Positions 36,166 to 43,839 are shown, numbered from the stretch's first letter. The stretch: DNA of 64,000 bases from Alphaproteobacteria bacterium (GCA_017307275.1 JAFKFK010000012.1:62001-126000); one strand, 5' to 3'. Made by a program: numbers and translations. Notes: generated from the sequence alone by a model not told the origin.

Positions 36166-37384
36166 GGTTGCTCTCCTGCTGCTCGAAGGTCGTTGATGTC
36201 TTGGTGTCGGACTCGGGATCGAACACCGATCCATCGAGAAACCGATCCGGCCCCATGGCGACTGGCGCGCCGTTGGTGGGCAGGATCCACGGATCGCCGT
36301 GCGCGCCTTCGACCTTGCGGTCGCCGAGCGGGCACGGAAGGCCAAGCTCGCTGGCGGCGGCGCGATAGATGTCGCTGCGATAGACTCGGTCGGCGATGGC
36401 GCGCAGGTCGTCGCGCGGTGAGACCTGCCCCCAGCGCACCATCTGCGCCAGGTACCAGTCGGCATGGCTGCGCCACGGGAAATTGGCGAGCTGGCGATGG
36501 AAGACGTGGAAGTCCGGCAGGCTCAAGGACCGCGCGATCACTTCGGCCGGCACGTTGAGATAGCGCGGGCTTGCCAGCACACGCGCCGCCTCGGGTCGGT
36601 TGGCCGGCTCGTCGAGCCAGGCGCCGGCCTCGGCGATGGCTTTCACCAGCGCGATCAGCGTCTTGGGATTGCGCTGCGCCCAGGCCTCGGTCGTGCCGAG
36701 CACCTTCTCCGGCATCGAATCCCAGATCTGCCGGCTGGTCGCCGCGATGCGGCCAATGCCCAGCATCGCCGATTGCTGGTTCCATGGCTCGCCAACGCAA
36801 TAGCCGTCGATCGTGCCGCCGGAGAGATGCGCGACCATATGCGGTGGCGGCACCACGGTGAGCCGGACGTCGCGATCCGGATCGATGCCGCCCGAGGCCA
36901 GCCAAAGGCGTAGCAGGTGATTGTGCGAGGAGAAGGTAAAGACCGACGCGAGCGTCACGACCGGCTTGCCGAGTTCGCGACGCCGGGCAATTGCCACCGC
37001 CAGCGCCCGCGCATCGAGCGGCCCGTTCGCCGCCAGCCTGTCGCCGCCAAGCTCGGGCGCGGCTTCTTCGATCTCCTGCCAGAGTGCATTGGACAGCGTG
37101 ATCGAGTTGCCGTTGAGATGCAGCGTCATGGCCGCGATCATCGGCACGTTGACGCTGTCGATACCGAGCGTGGTGGCCAGCGGCATCGGCGAAAGCATGT
37201 GCGCGGCGTCGAGCAGACCGAGCGCGACCTTGTCGCGAATGTTCGACCAGGAGACCTCACGGCGCAGTTCGACATCGAGGCCGTGGCGCTCGTAGAGGCC
37301 AAGAACCTCGGCGAACAGCACGGGCGCGCAGTCGATCAGGGGGATGAACCCCACCGTCACTTTCGGTCGCTCGAGATGGATCAC
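36155..37384 (-). CDS. nasS: NasS, cytoplasmic nitrate sensor of the NasST pair
   Basis: A 409-residue NrtA paralogue that begins directly with the binding domain (MIHLERPKVTVGFIPLIDCAPVLFAE). It has no signal peptide, the mark of the cytoplasmic sensor NasS. Shared blocks are VSWSNIRDKVALGLLDAAHMLSPMPLATTLG and the ligand region DVRLTVVPPPHMVAHLSGGTIDGYCVGEPWNQQ. In the known mechanism NasS sequesters NasT when nitrate and nitrite are absent. The start is GTG with TGGAG about 10 nt upstream. It is the first gene behind the leader RNA and terminator, so it is made as part of the operon it controls. Confidence 0.93.
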   Translation of the reverse strand: MIHLERPKVTVGFIPLIDCAPVLFAEVLGLYERHGLDVELRREVSWSNIRDKVALGLLDAAHMLSPMPLATTLGIDSVNVPMIAAMTLHLNGNSITLSNALWQEIEEAAPELGGDRLAANGPLDARALAVAIARRRELGKPVVTLASVFTFSSHNHLLRLWLASGGIDPDRDVRLTVVPPPHMVAHLSGGTIDGYCVGEPWNQQSAMLGIGRIAATSRQIWDSMPEKVLGTTEAWAQRNPKTLIALVKAIAEAGAWLDEPANRPEAARVLASPRYLNVPAEVIARSLSLPDFHVFHRQLANFPWRSHADWYLAQMVRWGQVSPRDDLRAIADRVYRSDIYRAAASELGLPCPLGDRKVEGAHGDPWILPTNGAPVAMGPDRFLDGSVFDPESDTKTSTTFEQQESNHGN

Positions 37385-37399
37385 GGCACGCGGCTCCAG

Positions 37400-37451
37400 A
37401 ACAAAAGGACGTCAGTTCAGCCGGCGGTATGAGCCGACTGCGCAGGACGTC
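37400..37451 (-). terminator. Leader intrinsic terminator of the nas operon (attenuator)
   Basis: On the minus strand arms CAGTCGGC and GCCGGCTG (8 bp, one G-U) close a 7-nt loop. After a small internal loop, a second 6-bp helix GACGTC/GACGTC extends the stem. A CTTTTGTT tract follows at once. The hairpin sits 16-67 nt before the nasS start and after the ANTAR hairpins, so it should stop transcription unless prevented. Its 5' GACGTC (37446-37451) overlaps the loop and 3' arm of hairpin 2, so the two structures exclude each other. Confidence 0.75.
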
Positions 37452-37483
37452 GTTGTCCTAGAAGCGAACCGCCATTGGCCCGC
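37444..37483 (-). promoter_or_regulatory. Two-hairpin ANTAR (NasT) target RNA in the nas leader
   Basis: Hairpin 1 (37464-37483) has arms GCGGGCC and GGTTCGC around the hexaloop AATGGC. Hairpin 2 (37444-37459) has arms AGGAC and GTCCT around the hexaloop AACGAC. Both loops have A at position 1 and G at position 4, the rule for ANTAR-domain RNA targets, and the linker is only four bases. NasT, encoded next door, is an ANTAR protein. Binding should hold hairpin 2 and block the terminator that overlaps it. Pairing was worked out by hand. Confidence 0.82.
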
Positions 37484-37494
37484 CGTTCCCGCAA

Positions 37495-37514
37495 TGCAGC
37501 AGGAAGTATGCCAA
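37495..37514 (-). promoter_or_regulatory. Candidate sigma-54 promoter of the nas operon
   Basis: The minus strand has TTGGCAT followed, at the right distance, by CTGCT, giving GG-N10-GC (GG at 37511-37512, GC at 37499-37500). This is the invariant core of sigma-54 promoters, though flanking bases differ from the best consensus. The predicted start falls near 37487, about four bases before hairpin 1 of the leader, which is where it would need to be. Confidence 0.55.
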
Positions 37515-37578
37515 GTGCCTCTTGCCCATTAACTGCGGCTTATCGAGTACCTGTCGACACGCTGTAACAAGCCAGTTG

Positions 37579-37597
37579 ATGCTCGCATGTGCAGCAT
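37579..37597 (-). promoter_or_regulatory. Inverted repeat, possible activator site upstream of nas promoter
   Basis: Arms ATGCT and AGCAT are separated by nine bases (GCACATGCG read on the minus strand). The centre lies about 100 bp upstream of the predicted sigma-54 start, a normal distance for an NtrC-type enhancer. The half-sites do not match the classical NtrC consensus well, so the assignment is weak. Confidence 0.3.
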
Positions 37598-37624
37598 GAT
37601 CGCTCCCCAGGCAGGTCTGCTGCC

Positions 37625-38212
37625 TCAGGGCTTCAGCGCCTTGGCATAGGTCAGGATGTCCTGCGCGACCTCGCCGATCCGCTTGTTCTGCTCCATGGCG
37701 AGCTTGCGCAGCAGCTTGTAGGCGGCATCCTCGCCGATGCCTTTCTGCTCCATCAGCAGACCCTTGGCGCGATCGACCGTCTTGCGTTCGACCAGCGACA
37801 GGCGGGCGCGATCCAGTTCTTCGCGCATGGCGTGATAGCGATTGAAATGTGCGACCGCGACGTCGACCACCGGCTGCACGCGATCCTTCGCCAACCCCTT
37901 CACGACATAAGCGGAAACGCCGGCCTCCATCGCCGCGGCAATCGTTGCCGGATCAGAGCGATCAGCGAACAGTGCAATCGGCCGTGGCTGGCGTTCGGTG
38001 GTGCGGCGCAGGTCCTCGATGGCATCACGACTGGGGCTGTCGATGCTGACGACAATGATATCGGGCTTCAATGCGCCGACGCGTGCAGAAAGATCGTAGG
38101 TGCCGTCGAGCCGTTCCAGCAGGACGTAGCCGGCATCGCGCAATCCCGCCTCGACAACTTCGGCGCGGGTGGGATTGTCATCAATGAGCAGGACGGACAG
38201 TGGCTTCGTCAC
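37625..38212 (-). CDS. nasT: NasT, ANTAR-domain transcription antiterminator
   Basis: A 195-residue protein from the GTG at 38212 (VTKPLSVLLIDDNPTRAEVV); an in-frame ATG at 38269 would add 19 poorly supported residues. The N-terminal receiver-like domain is followed by an ANTAR RNA-binding domain (LVERKTVDRAKGLLMEQKGI, DAAYKLLRKLAMEQNKRIGEVAQDIL). The usual phospho-acceptor Asp position appears to be Ser in KPDIIVVSIDSPSRD, in line with control by NasS binding rather than phosphorylation. It lies upstream of the nas leader it should act on, 240 bp before nasS. The kinase-MORN gene ends 57 bp upstream on the same strand. Confidence 0.93.
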   Translation of the reverse strand: MTKPLSVLLIDDNPTRAEVVEAGLRDAGYVLLERLDGTYDLSARVGALKPDIIVVSIDSPSRDAIEDLRRTTERQPRPIALFADRSDPATIAAAMEAGVSAYVVKGLAKDRVQPVVDVAVAHFNRYHAMREELDRARLSLVERKTVDRAKGLLMEQKGIGEDAAYKLLRKLAMEQNKRIGEVAQDILTYAKALKP

Positions 38213-38269
38213 GGCGATGGCTGGAGGGCTGTTGCATCCCACGGAGGCGCAACTTCCATGCCATCGCAA

Positions 38270-40225
38270 CTAAGGTGCTGATTCGACGAGCTTTCCGTCG
38301 GCCCATCGGCCCGACTGCATTTTGCCGGTCGCATCGGTGACCTGGCCGTAGCCATTGCGCTTGCCGCCCTTGAAGCCGCCTTCGTAACGTTCGCGCTCGC
38401 CAACACGCTCGACGCCTGGCCCTTCGAGCAGGTCGGCATGGAACTCGCCGCCCTGGACGATGTTCGGCTCGGCGAGCGTGCGGCGTACGGCCAACCCTTC
38501 GAGCCGGCCGGCGACGAAGTTGCCCTCGGCACGCTCGGCACCCGGCTTCTCGCGCACACCGAGACCGGTCGACTGGCCATCGCGCCATTGGCCGGAGTAA
38601 CGCGTGTCGTCGGCAAGGCGCACGGTGCCGAGACCGTTCAGACGATCGTCGGTCCATTCGCCGGCCTGCCGCTCGCCGTTGCCGAGTTCGGCGACACCGA
38701 GGCCTTGGCGCTTGCCGCCTACGACCTGGCCGACATAGCTCGCCCCACCGTCATAGGTCAGGCGCTCGCTGTTCTCGAGATCGGGCCGCGCCGCACGAGC
38801 CGCCGCAATGCGCGCTTCTCCGGCGATTGCGCGGGCAGCTTTGGAGGCTTCGTCGGCACGCACGAACATCGCCCGCGCTTCGGTCGCCGCTCGCTGCGCC
38901 TGATCGGTCAGCGCCTTCTGCGCCGCGCCGGCCGGGCTGGTCTGCGGCGTCGTTGGCGCCGGCGTGGGTGCAGGGGTCGGGGTCGGCGAGGTCGTTGGCG
39001 CGGGCGTCGGTGCCGGCGTTGCAGGCAACGTTGCCTCGTTCGGCTGGCCAATGGGCGTTGGCGCCGGCAGCTCGGCTGGCGTTTCGACCTTGGGCGCGCC
39101 GGCAATGAGCGCGCGAAGCTGCGGCTGGAAGTTCCACAATCCCACCGCGGCGAGCGCGACAAAGGCCAGGGTAAGCCCTATGCCGAGACGCGACCGTGGC
39201 GCCGGCGGCTCCGTGCTCACAGTGCCGGCGCTCGGCAGCGGAAGCAGCTCGTCGTTGTTGCGGCTGACGCCACCGAGGCGCGGTCCATTCGATGGAACCG
39301 CTTGAACCGCGCCAGACAGGCGCTCGGTCGGCGCGTCTTCGACGATGGGCAACGCAGCGCCGAACAGAACGCGCCAGGCCTCGATCGTCTGGGGCCGCTG
39401 GTCGGGGGCAAAGGCAAGCCCGCGATCAACAGCCCCCAGGAGGCCTGAATCGAAGCGATCCGCCTGCGTGACGGCGAGCGGCCGGTAAGGATCGTTGCCG
39501 ACGCGGCTCGCGGCATCAGGCGGCGGGAAGCCTGCGATGGCGTGATGCAGCACGGAGGCCGCCGAGTAGATGTCACTCCACGGTCCCTGCTTGCCGTCGA
39601 GTGCATACTGTTCGATCGGCGCATACTGCGGCGTCAGGATTCCCGTGAGGGTGCGTGTACGGCCGCCCATTGCCTGCCGGGCCGCGCCGAAGTCGATCAG
39701 GATTGGCACGCCGTCGCGTCGCACGATGATGTTCGATGGCTTGATGTCGCGATGGAGAAAGCCCTGGGCGTGTACGGCGCCCAGGCCCGCCAGCAGGCCG
39801 TCGGCGAGACGACGCACTTCGTCGGGCTGCATTCGACGGTTCGGCTGGCGCAGGAGCTGCGCGACGCTGCTGCCGTCCTCGAACTCCATGACGGTATAGG
39901 CCGTGCCGTTGGCTTCGAAGTAGCGCAGCACCGGCACGATATGGACATGGCGGAAGCGCGCCAGAGCCCGCGCTTCGTCGAGGAAGCGCTCGCGCCCCCA
40001 GGCGAAGTCGTCGGCGAAACGCGATCCCCGCGGCACGACCTGCCCGTCGGGGCGGCGCATGGCGAATTCGACCGGCAGGTATTCCTTGATGGCGACGAAC
40101 TTCGCGAGCTGCGTGTCGAACGCTCGATAAGTAATTCCAAAGCCGCCATGGCCGATCACCGCATCCAGGCGATAATCACCTAGTCGCGTGCCGACCGGCA
40201 GGGCTTGTTCATGTTCTGCTGTCAT
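38270..40225 (-). CDS. Membrane Ser/Thr protein kinase with C-terminal MORN repeats
   Basis: A 651-residue fusion. Residues about 18-285 form a Hanks-type kinase: Gly loop IGHGGFGITY, K47 in FVAIKEYL, catalytic HRDIKPSN (158-165), DFG 178-180 and an APE-like YAPIEQY. One membrane helix (about 347-364) follows, then a Pro/Ala/Thr linker (383-430), an Ala-rich helical stretch, and about six MORN-like repeats (487-645) such as YVGQVVGGKRQGLG and YEGGFKGGKRNGYG. The kinase should be cytoplasmic and the MORN part periplasmic. The start is the ATG at 40225. It is on the same strand as nasT, 57 bp upstream. Confidence 0.88.
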   Translation of the reverse strand: MTAEHEQALPVGTRLGDYRLDAVIGHGGFGITYRAFDTQLAKFVAIKEYLPVEFAMRRPDGQVVPRGSRFADDFAWGRERFLDEARALARFRHVHIVPVLRYFEANGTAYTVMEFEDGSSVAQLLRQPNRRMQPDEVRRLADGLLAGLGAVHAQGFLHRDIKPSNIIVRRDGVPILIDFGAARQAMGGRTRTLTGILTPQYAPIEQYALDGKQGPWSDIYSAASVLHHAIAGFPPPDAASRVGNDPYRPLAVTQADRFDSGLLGAVDRGLAFAPDQRPQTIEAWRVLFGAALPIVEDAPTERLSGAVQAVPSNGPRLGGVSRNNDELLPLPSAGTVSTEPPAPRSRLGIGLTLAFVALAAVGLWNFQPQLRALIAGAPKVETPAELPAPTPIGQPNEATLPATPAPTPAPTTSPTPTPAPTPAPTTPQTSPAGAAQKALTDQAQRAATEARAMFVRADEASKAARAIAGEARIAAARAARPDLENSERLTYDGGASYVGQVVGGKRQGLGVAELGNGERQAGEWTDDRLNGLGTVRLADDTRYSGQWRDGQSTGLGVREKPGAERAEGNFVAGRLEGLAVRRTLAEPNIVQGGEFHADLLEGPGVERVGERERYEGGFKGGKRNGYGQVTDATGKMQSGRWADGKLVESAP

Positions 40226-40301
40226 GGGCACGCGCAACCTTGGCCCCTAGATGCGCGTTCCCGGGCGCTTGCACAAGCGCCCACAATCGAACCGGCTGCG
40301 A

Positions 40302-40472
40302 CTAACGCGTGCTGATCGCCCCGGCCGCGGATATGCGGCTGACCGAATCACGGGCTTCCGGGACAAGTTGCATGATCATGACCAAAAGGCAGAGACCAAG
40401 CGCGGTGAACATGGTCGCGGGTCTGGTTCGCAGATAAGGGCTGGGCGCAGACGCCCGGCGATCGTCCGGCAT
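40302..40472 (-). CDS. Small single-span membrane protein, 56 aa
   Basis: A 57-codon frame starting MPDDRRASAPSPYLRTRPAT, then a hydrophobic segment MFTALGLCLLVMIMQLV (residues about 21-37) and a short polar tail. The Arg-rich N-terminus suggests an N-in orientation. A GGAG ribosome site lies 9 nt before the ATG at 40472. The frame continues upstream to 40601 but that part looks noncoding. It precedes the kinase-MORN gene by 76 bp on the same strand and could share its transcript. No family recognised. Confidence 0.5.
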   Translation of the reverse strand: MPDDRRASAPSPYLRTRPATMFTALGLCLLVMIMQLVPEARDSVSRISAAGAISTR

Positions 40473-40730
40473 GGCGGACCACTCCAAAATTGCTTCAACA
40501 AAACAGCGCGGTCGGAACCCGGGTGACCGGGCGGCCCGAAAAATTGGACCAAACCTGCAGAAATATAGGCCGAATTGTGTTCGAGTTTCAATAAAAATCA
40601 CGGAATCACAATGACTTAATAGATGATGTGATAGTTTCAGACGAACACACTATAGGTCGCGACCGTTTGCGAAACACGAGGTCGCAACATCGACCGCGAA
40701 CTGACGCGCAAGGCAGAGTAGGATCGGCCC

Positions 40731-41486
40731 ATGAATGCACCTCTTTCTCGCGACAATGTTCGGACCCTGGTGCTGACCGGCGCGAGCCGCGGCATCGGCC
40801 ACGCAACGGTGAAGAAATTCAGCGCCGGCGGTTGGCGGGTCATCACCATCTCGCGTCAGCCTTTCAGCGCGCTCTGCCCCTGGCCGAGTGGCGGCGAGAA
40901 TCACGTCCAGCTCGATCTCGCCGATCCAGTCGATATCGGCCGTGGCATCGAACAGATCCGCACGCGGCTTGCCGGCGGCAAGCTCGACGCGCTCGTGAAC
41001 AATGCGGCGATCTCGCCCAAAGCGCCGGGCGGCACGCGGCTCGGCGCTATCGACACGCCGTTCGATCTCTGGCGTCAGGTCTTCAATGTCAATTTCTTCG
41101 CGCCCGTCGCGCTGGCGCGCGGCCTGGTCGACGAGTTGTCGGCGGCCAAGGGCTGCGTGGTCAACGTGACCTCGATCGCGGGCAGCCGCGTACACCCCTT
41201 CGCCGGGTCGGCCTACGCGACGTCGAAGGCAGCGCTGGCGGCGCTCACCCGCGAGATGAGCCACGATTTCGGCCCACGCGGCATTCGCGTGAACGCGATC
41301 GCGCCGGGCGAGATCGATACGGCAATTTTGTCGCCGGGTACCGAGAAGATCGTCGAGGAGCAGATCCCGATGCGCCGTCTCGGCACGCCGGACGAAGTGG
41401 CCGACGTGATCCACTTCCTCTGCGAGAAGGGATCGAGCTACGTTTCCGGCGCCGAGATCCAGATCAACGGCGGCCAGCACGTATAG
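40731..41486 (+). CDS. Short-chain dehydrogenase/reductase (SDR)
   Basis: A 251-residue classical SDR. The cofactor motif is TGASRGIG, the structural motif NNAAIS, and the active site contains Ser in VTSIAGS and YATSK (Tyr and Lys). The C-terminal GSSYVSGAEIQINGGQHV is typical. It is the first gene of a three-gene plus-strand operon with a DUF1445 and a DUF2848 gene, 9 bp and 2 bp apart. A relatively AT-rich promoter region (about 40530-40640) precedes it. The substrate is unknown, but the neighbours suggest an amino- or hydroxy-acid pathway. Confidence 0.9.
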   Translation: MNAPLSRDNVRTLVLTGASRGIGHATVKKFSAGGWRVITISRQPFSALCPWPSGGENHVQLDLADPVDIGRGIEQIRTRLAGGKLDALVNNAAISPKAPGGTRLGAIDTPFDLWRQVFNVNFFAPVALARGLVDELSAAKGCVVNVTSIAGSRVHPFAGSAYATSKAALAALTREMSHDFGPRGIRVNAIAPGEIDTAILSPGTEKIVEEQIPMRRLGTPDEVADVIHFLCEKGSSYVSGAEIQINGGQHV

Positions 41487-41495
41487 GAGTTCGTC

Positions 41496-42296
41496 ATGGA
41501 CACGATGACCAATCTCAAAGGCGAAACCGGCCGCGACGCACGTCGTCGCATTCGTGCGGGCGGCCACCGCTTGCCGACATCGGGCATGGCGCCGGGCTAT
41601 GTGCAGGGCAACCTCGCGATTCTCCCGAAGGAGCTCGCCGCCGATTTCACGCGCTTTTGCATGCTCAACCCCAAGCCCTGTCCCCTGCTCGGCCAGTCCG
41701 AGCCCGGTGACTGGCGTTTGCCGACGTTGGGCGAGGACCTCGACATTCGCACCGACATCCCGCTCTACCGTGTCTGGAAGAAGGGTGAACTGGTCGAAGA
41801 GGTGACAGACCTCAAGAAGGTGTGGCGCGACGATTTCGTCTCCTTCGTGCTGGGCTGCTCCTTCTCCTTCGAGGAAGCGCTGGTCGAGAACGGCCTGGAG
41901 CTGCGCCATCAGACCTGCAACAGCAACGTGCCGATGTTCCGCACCAACATCGAATGCACGCCGGCCGGACCGTTCCACGGGCCGATGGTCGTCTCCATGC
42001 GTCCCTTCAAGCCGGCCGATGCGATCCGCGCGGTGCAGGTGACGACTCGCTTTCCATCGGTGCACGGCGCGCCCGTCCATCTCGGCAAGCCCGAGATGAT
42101 CGGCATCAAGGACATCGCCAAGCCCGACTACGGCGACGGCGTGCCGGTGCGTGACGACGAACTGCCGGTCTTCTGGGCCTGCGGCGTCACTCCGCAGTCG
42201 GTCGTGGCGACAGTGAAGCCCGAGTTCTGCATCACCCACGCGCCGGGCTATATGCTGGTGACCGACCTGCTGAACTCGCGTCTCGCCGTTCTCTGA
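41496..42296 (+). CDS. DUF1445 / D-glutamate cyclase-like putative hydro-lyase
   Basis: A 266-residue protein of the DUF1445 family. Diagnostic blocks are [75 protein letters not shown] and a C-terminal [13 protein letters not shown]. Relatives include the C-terminal domain of mammalian D-glutamate cyclase and many uncharacterised bacterial hydro-lyases. Conserved Cys residues (in NPKPC, GCSF, IECTP) are present. AGGAG precedes the ATG. The gene sits between SDR and DUF2848 genes in one operon. Confidence 0.85.
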   Translation: MDTMTNLKGETGRDARRRIRAGGHRLPTSGMAPGYVQGNLAILPKELAADFTRFCMLNPKPCPLLGQSEPGDWRLPTLGEDLDIRTDIPLYRVWKKGELVEEVTDLKKVWRDDFVSFVLGCSFSFEEALVENGLELRHQTCNSNVPMFRTNIECTPAGPFHGPMVVSMRPFKPADAIRAVQVTTRFPSVHGAPVHLGKPEMIGIKDIAKPDYGDGVPVRDDELPVFWACGVTPQSVVATVKPEFCITHAPGYMLVTDLLNSRLAVL

Positions 42297-42298
42297 CG

Positions 42299-42985
42299 AT
42301 GGCGCGGCTGGAGTTCGACGGCCATGCCAAGGGCGCGATCGAGAAGGTCGCGGTCGACATCAAGGATCTGGTGATCGCCGGCTGGACCGGCCGAGATGTG
42401 ACCGCGCTCAACCATCATATCGAGGAACTCAAAGCGATTGGCGTGCAGCCGCCGTCGCGCGTGCCGATCTACTATCGTGCCGCGGCGCAGATGTTGACGC
42501 AGGCCGACCACATCCAGGTGCTGGGCGACGACAGTTCCGGCGAGGTCGAGCCGGTGCTGGTGGGGGCCGACAATCGCCTCTGGGTCACGGTTGGCGCCGA
42601 CCATACCGATCGCAAGGTCGAGAGCTACGGCATCGCCGTCTCAAAGCAGATGTGCGCCAAGCCGATTGGCCGTACCGCCTGGCGTTTCGAGGAAGTCGAG
42701 CCGCACTGGGACAGGTTGATGCTGCGCAGTTTCATCCAGGAAGACGGCAGGAAAGTCCTCTACCAGGAAGGCACGCTCGCCAAGATCCGCGACCCTCGCG
42801 AGCTGATCTTCGGCTGGAAGGACGAGAAACGCCTGCCTATGGGGGCCGTGATGTTCTGCGGCACCATGCCGGCCATCGGCGCCATCCGGCCTTCGTCGCG
42901 CTTCGAGATGGAGCTCGACGACCCCGTCCTCGGGCGCAAGATCAGCCACGCCTACGAGATCGAGGCACTCCCGGTCATTTCCTGA
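42299..42985 (+). CDS. DUF2848 family protein
   Basis: A 228-residue DUF2848 protein, a family distantly related to the fumarylacetoacetate hydrolase fold. Recognisable are VIAGWTGRDVTALNHHIEELKAIG, PSRVPIYYRAAAQMLTQAD, VEPVLVGADNRLWVTVGADHTDRKVESYG and GAVMFCGTMPAIGAI. It begins 2 bp after the DUF1445 stop and so is translationally close-coupled. The fold suggests hydrolysis or decarboxylation of a small keto acid, but no activity can be assigned. Its 3' end overlaps the convergent hydrolase gene by 34 bp. Confidence 0.85.
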   Translation: MARLEFDGHAKGAIEKVAVDIKDLVIAGWTGRDVTALNHHIEELKAIGVQPPSRVPIYYRAAAQMLTQADHIQVLGDDSSGEVEPVLVGADNRLWVTVGADHTDRKVESYGIAVSKQMCAKPIGRTAWRFEEVEPHWDRLMLRSFIQEDGRKVLYQEGTLAKIRDPRELIFGWKDEKRLPMGAVMFCGTMPAIGAIRPSSRFEMELDDPVLGRKISHAYEIEALPVIS

Positions 42986-43806
42986 TCGGAGACGAAATCG
43001 ACGATAGCCGCCACGACGGCGGGATCGGCGAGCAGTCGATTGTGGCCGAGCCCGCGCGTCACGATCAGCTCCGCAGCCGGCAGCATGTGCGCCGACCGCG
43101 CCGCTTCGGCCACCGGCACCTGCCGGTCGGTCTGATCGTGGATCATCAACACAGGCATCTTCACTTTGCCGGCGACGTGGCGAACGTCAAAATCGGCAGC
43201 CGGCCTGCCGACATGCTTCTCGACGGAAGCGATGAAGGCCCGCGCGCCGCGCTTCGACAGGCCGACGGCCTTGGCGAACCGCTGAAGCTCGCGCTTCAGC
43301 GACGACGGCGCAGAGATCAGGGCCACGCGACGCGCACCGCCACGATGGGCAATGGAGAACAGGCTCATCGCGCCGCCCATCGAATGGCCAACAACGGCAT
43401 GGACCGGCCCGACGCGGTCGAGCGTGCGTTCGATGGCAGCAATGAACTTCACGGCCGTCAGCTCGTCGCCCCGGGACTCCCCATGGGCCGGGACGTCGAG
43501 CGCCACGACAGACAGGCCGCGCGCGCGCAACGCCTCGAGGATGGCACCGAACTGGCAGCGATTGCCTTCGAAGCCATGCACCAGCAGGACATCGGGAGTC
43601 GCCGGAGCCTTGTCGCCCCAGCGCCAGGCCACCAGCCCGTCGCCGAGATCGATCCGTTCGTCGGCGTCCGGGACGGCCAGCACGGGTGGTGGCCGCACAT
43701 GACGCCGCGGTGTGAGCATCATCCGCCGGAAGAACGGCGCGACGAGGCTGGGTACGACGTAGCTCGCGGCGGCAAGGGCCGAGATGGGCAGGGGAAGCGT
43801 CGCCAT
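42952..43806 (-). CDS. Alpha/beta hydrolase
   Basis: A 284-residue serine hydrolase. The N-terminus is hydrophobic (ATLPLPISALAAASYVVPSLVAPFF) and may be an anchor or a signal. HG motif LLVHGFEGNRCQFG, nucleophile elbow VVGHSMGGA (Ser), acid in LMIHDQTDRQVP (Asp) and His in GLGHNRLLAD form a complete triad. The ATG at 43806 is preceded by GGGAG. A perfect 22-bp palindrome lies immediately upstream of that ribosome site and is a likely repressor operator. The cognate regulator is not adjacent. Confidence 0.9.
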   Translation of the reverse strand: MATLPLPISALAAASYVVPSLVAPFFRRMMLTPRRHVRPPPVLAVPDADERIDLGDGLVAWRWGDKAPATPDVLLVHGFEGNRCQFGAILEALRARGLSVVALDVPAHGESRGDELTAVKFIAAIERTLDRVGPVHAVVGHSMGGAMSLFSIAHRGGARRVALISAPSSLKRELQRFAKAVGLSKRGARAFIASVEKHVGRPAADFDVRHVAGKVKMPVLMIHDQTDRQVPVAEAARSAHMLPAAELIVTRGLGHNRLLADPAVVAAIVDFVSDQEMTGSASIS

Positions 43807-43817
43807 GGCAAACTCCC

Positions 43818-43839
43818 GATAAGTGCAACTGCACTTATC
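43818..43839. promoter_or_regulatory. Perfect 22-bp palindromic operator upstream of the alpha/beta hydrolase
   Basis: Arms GATAAGTGCA and TGCACTTATC flank two bases (AC on the plus strand), a fully symmetric 10+2+10 palindrome. It lies 11 bp before the hydrolase ATG and touches its ribosome site. A bound dimer would block both promoter clearance and translation start. The TGCA-N2-TGCA centre is shared with the palindrome at 50627-50652 next to a MarR gene, so a MarR-type protein is one candidate; TetR is another. Confidence 0.8.

Noticed and set aside
38945..39110. Short tandem-like Pro/Ala/Thr coding repeats as a possible CRISPR or microsatellite.
   Set aside because: They lie in frame in the kinase-MORN gene and encode its flexible linker; spacing is irregular and there are no unique spacers.
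40650..42239. A 529-codon minus-strand frame opposite the SDR and DUF1445 genes.
   Set aside because: It spans two well-defined plus-strand genes with ribosome sites and intact motifs, and its own translation matches nothing recognisable.
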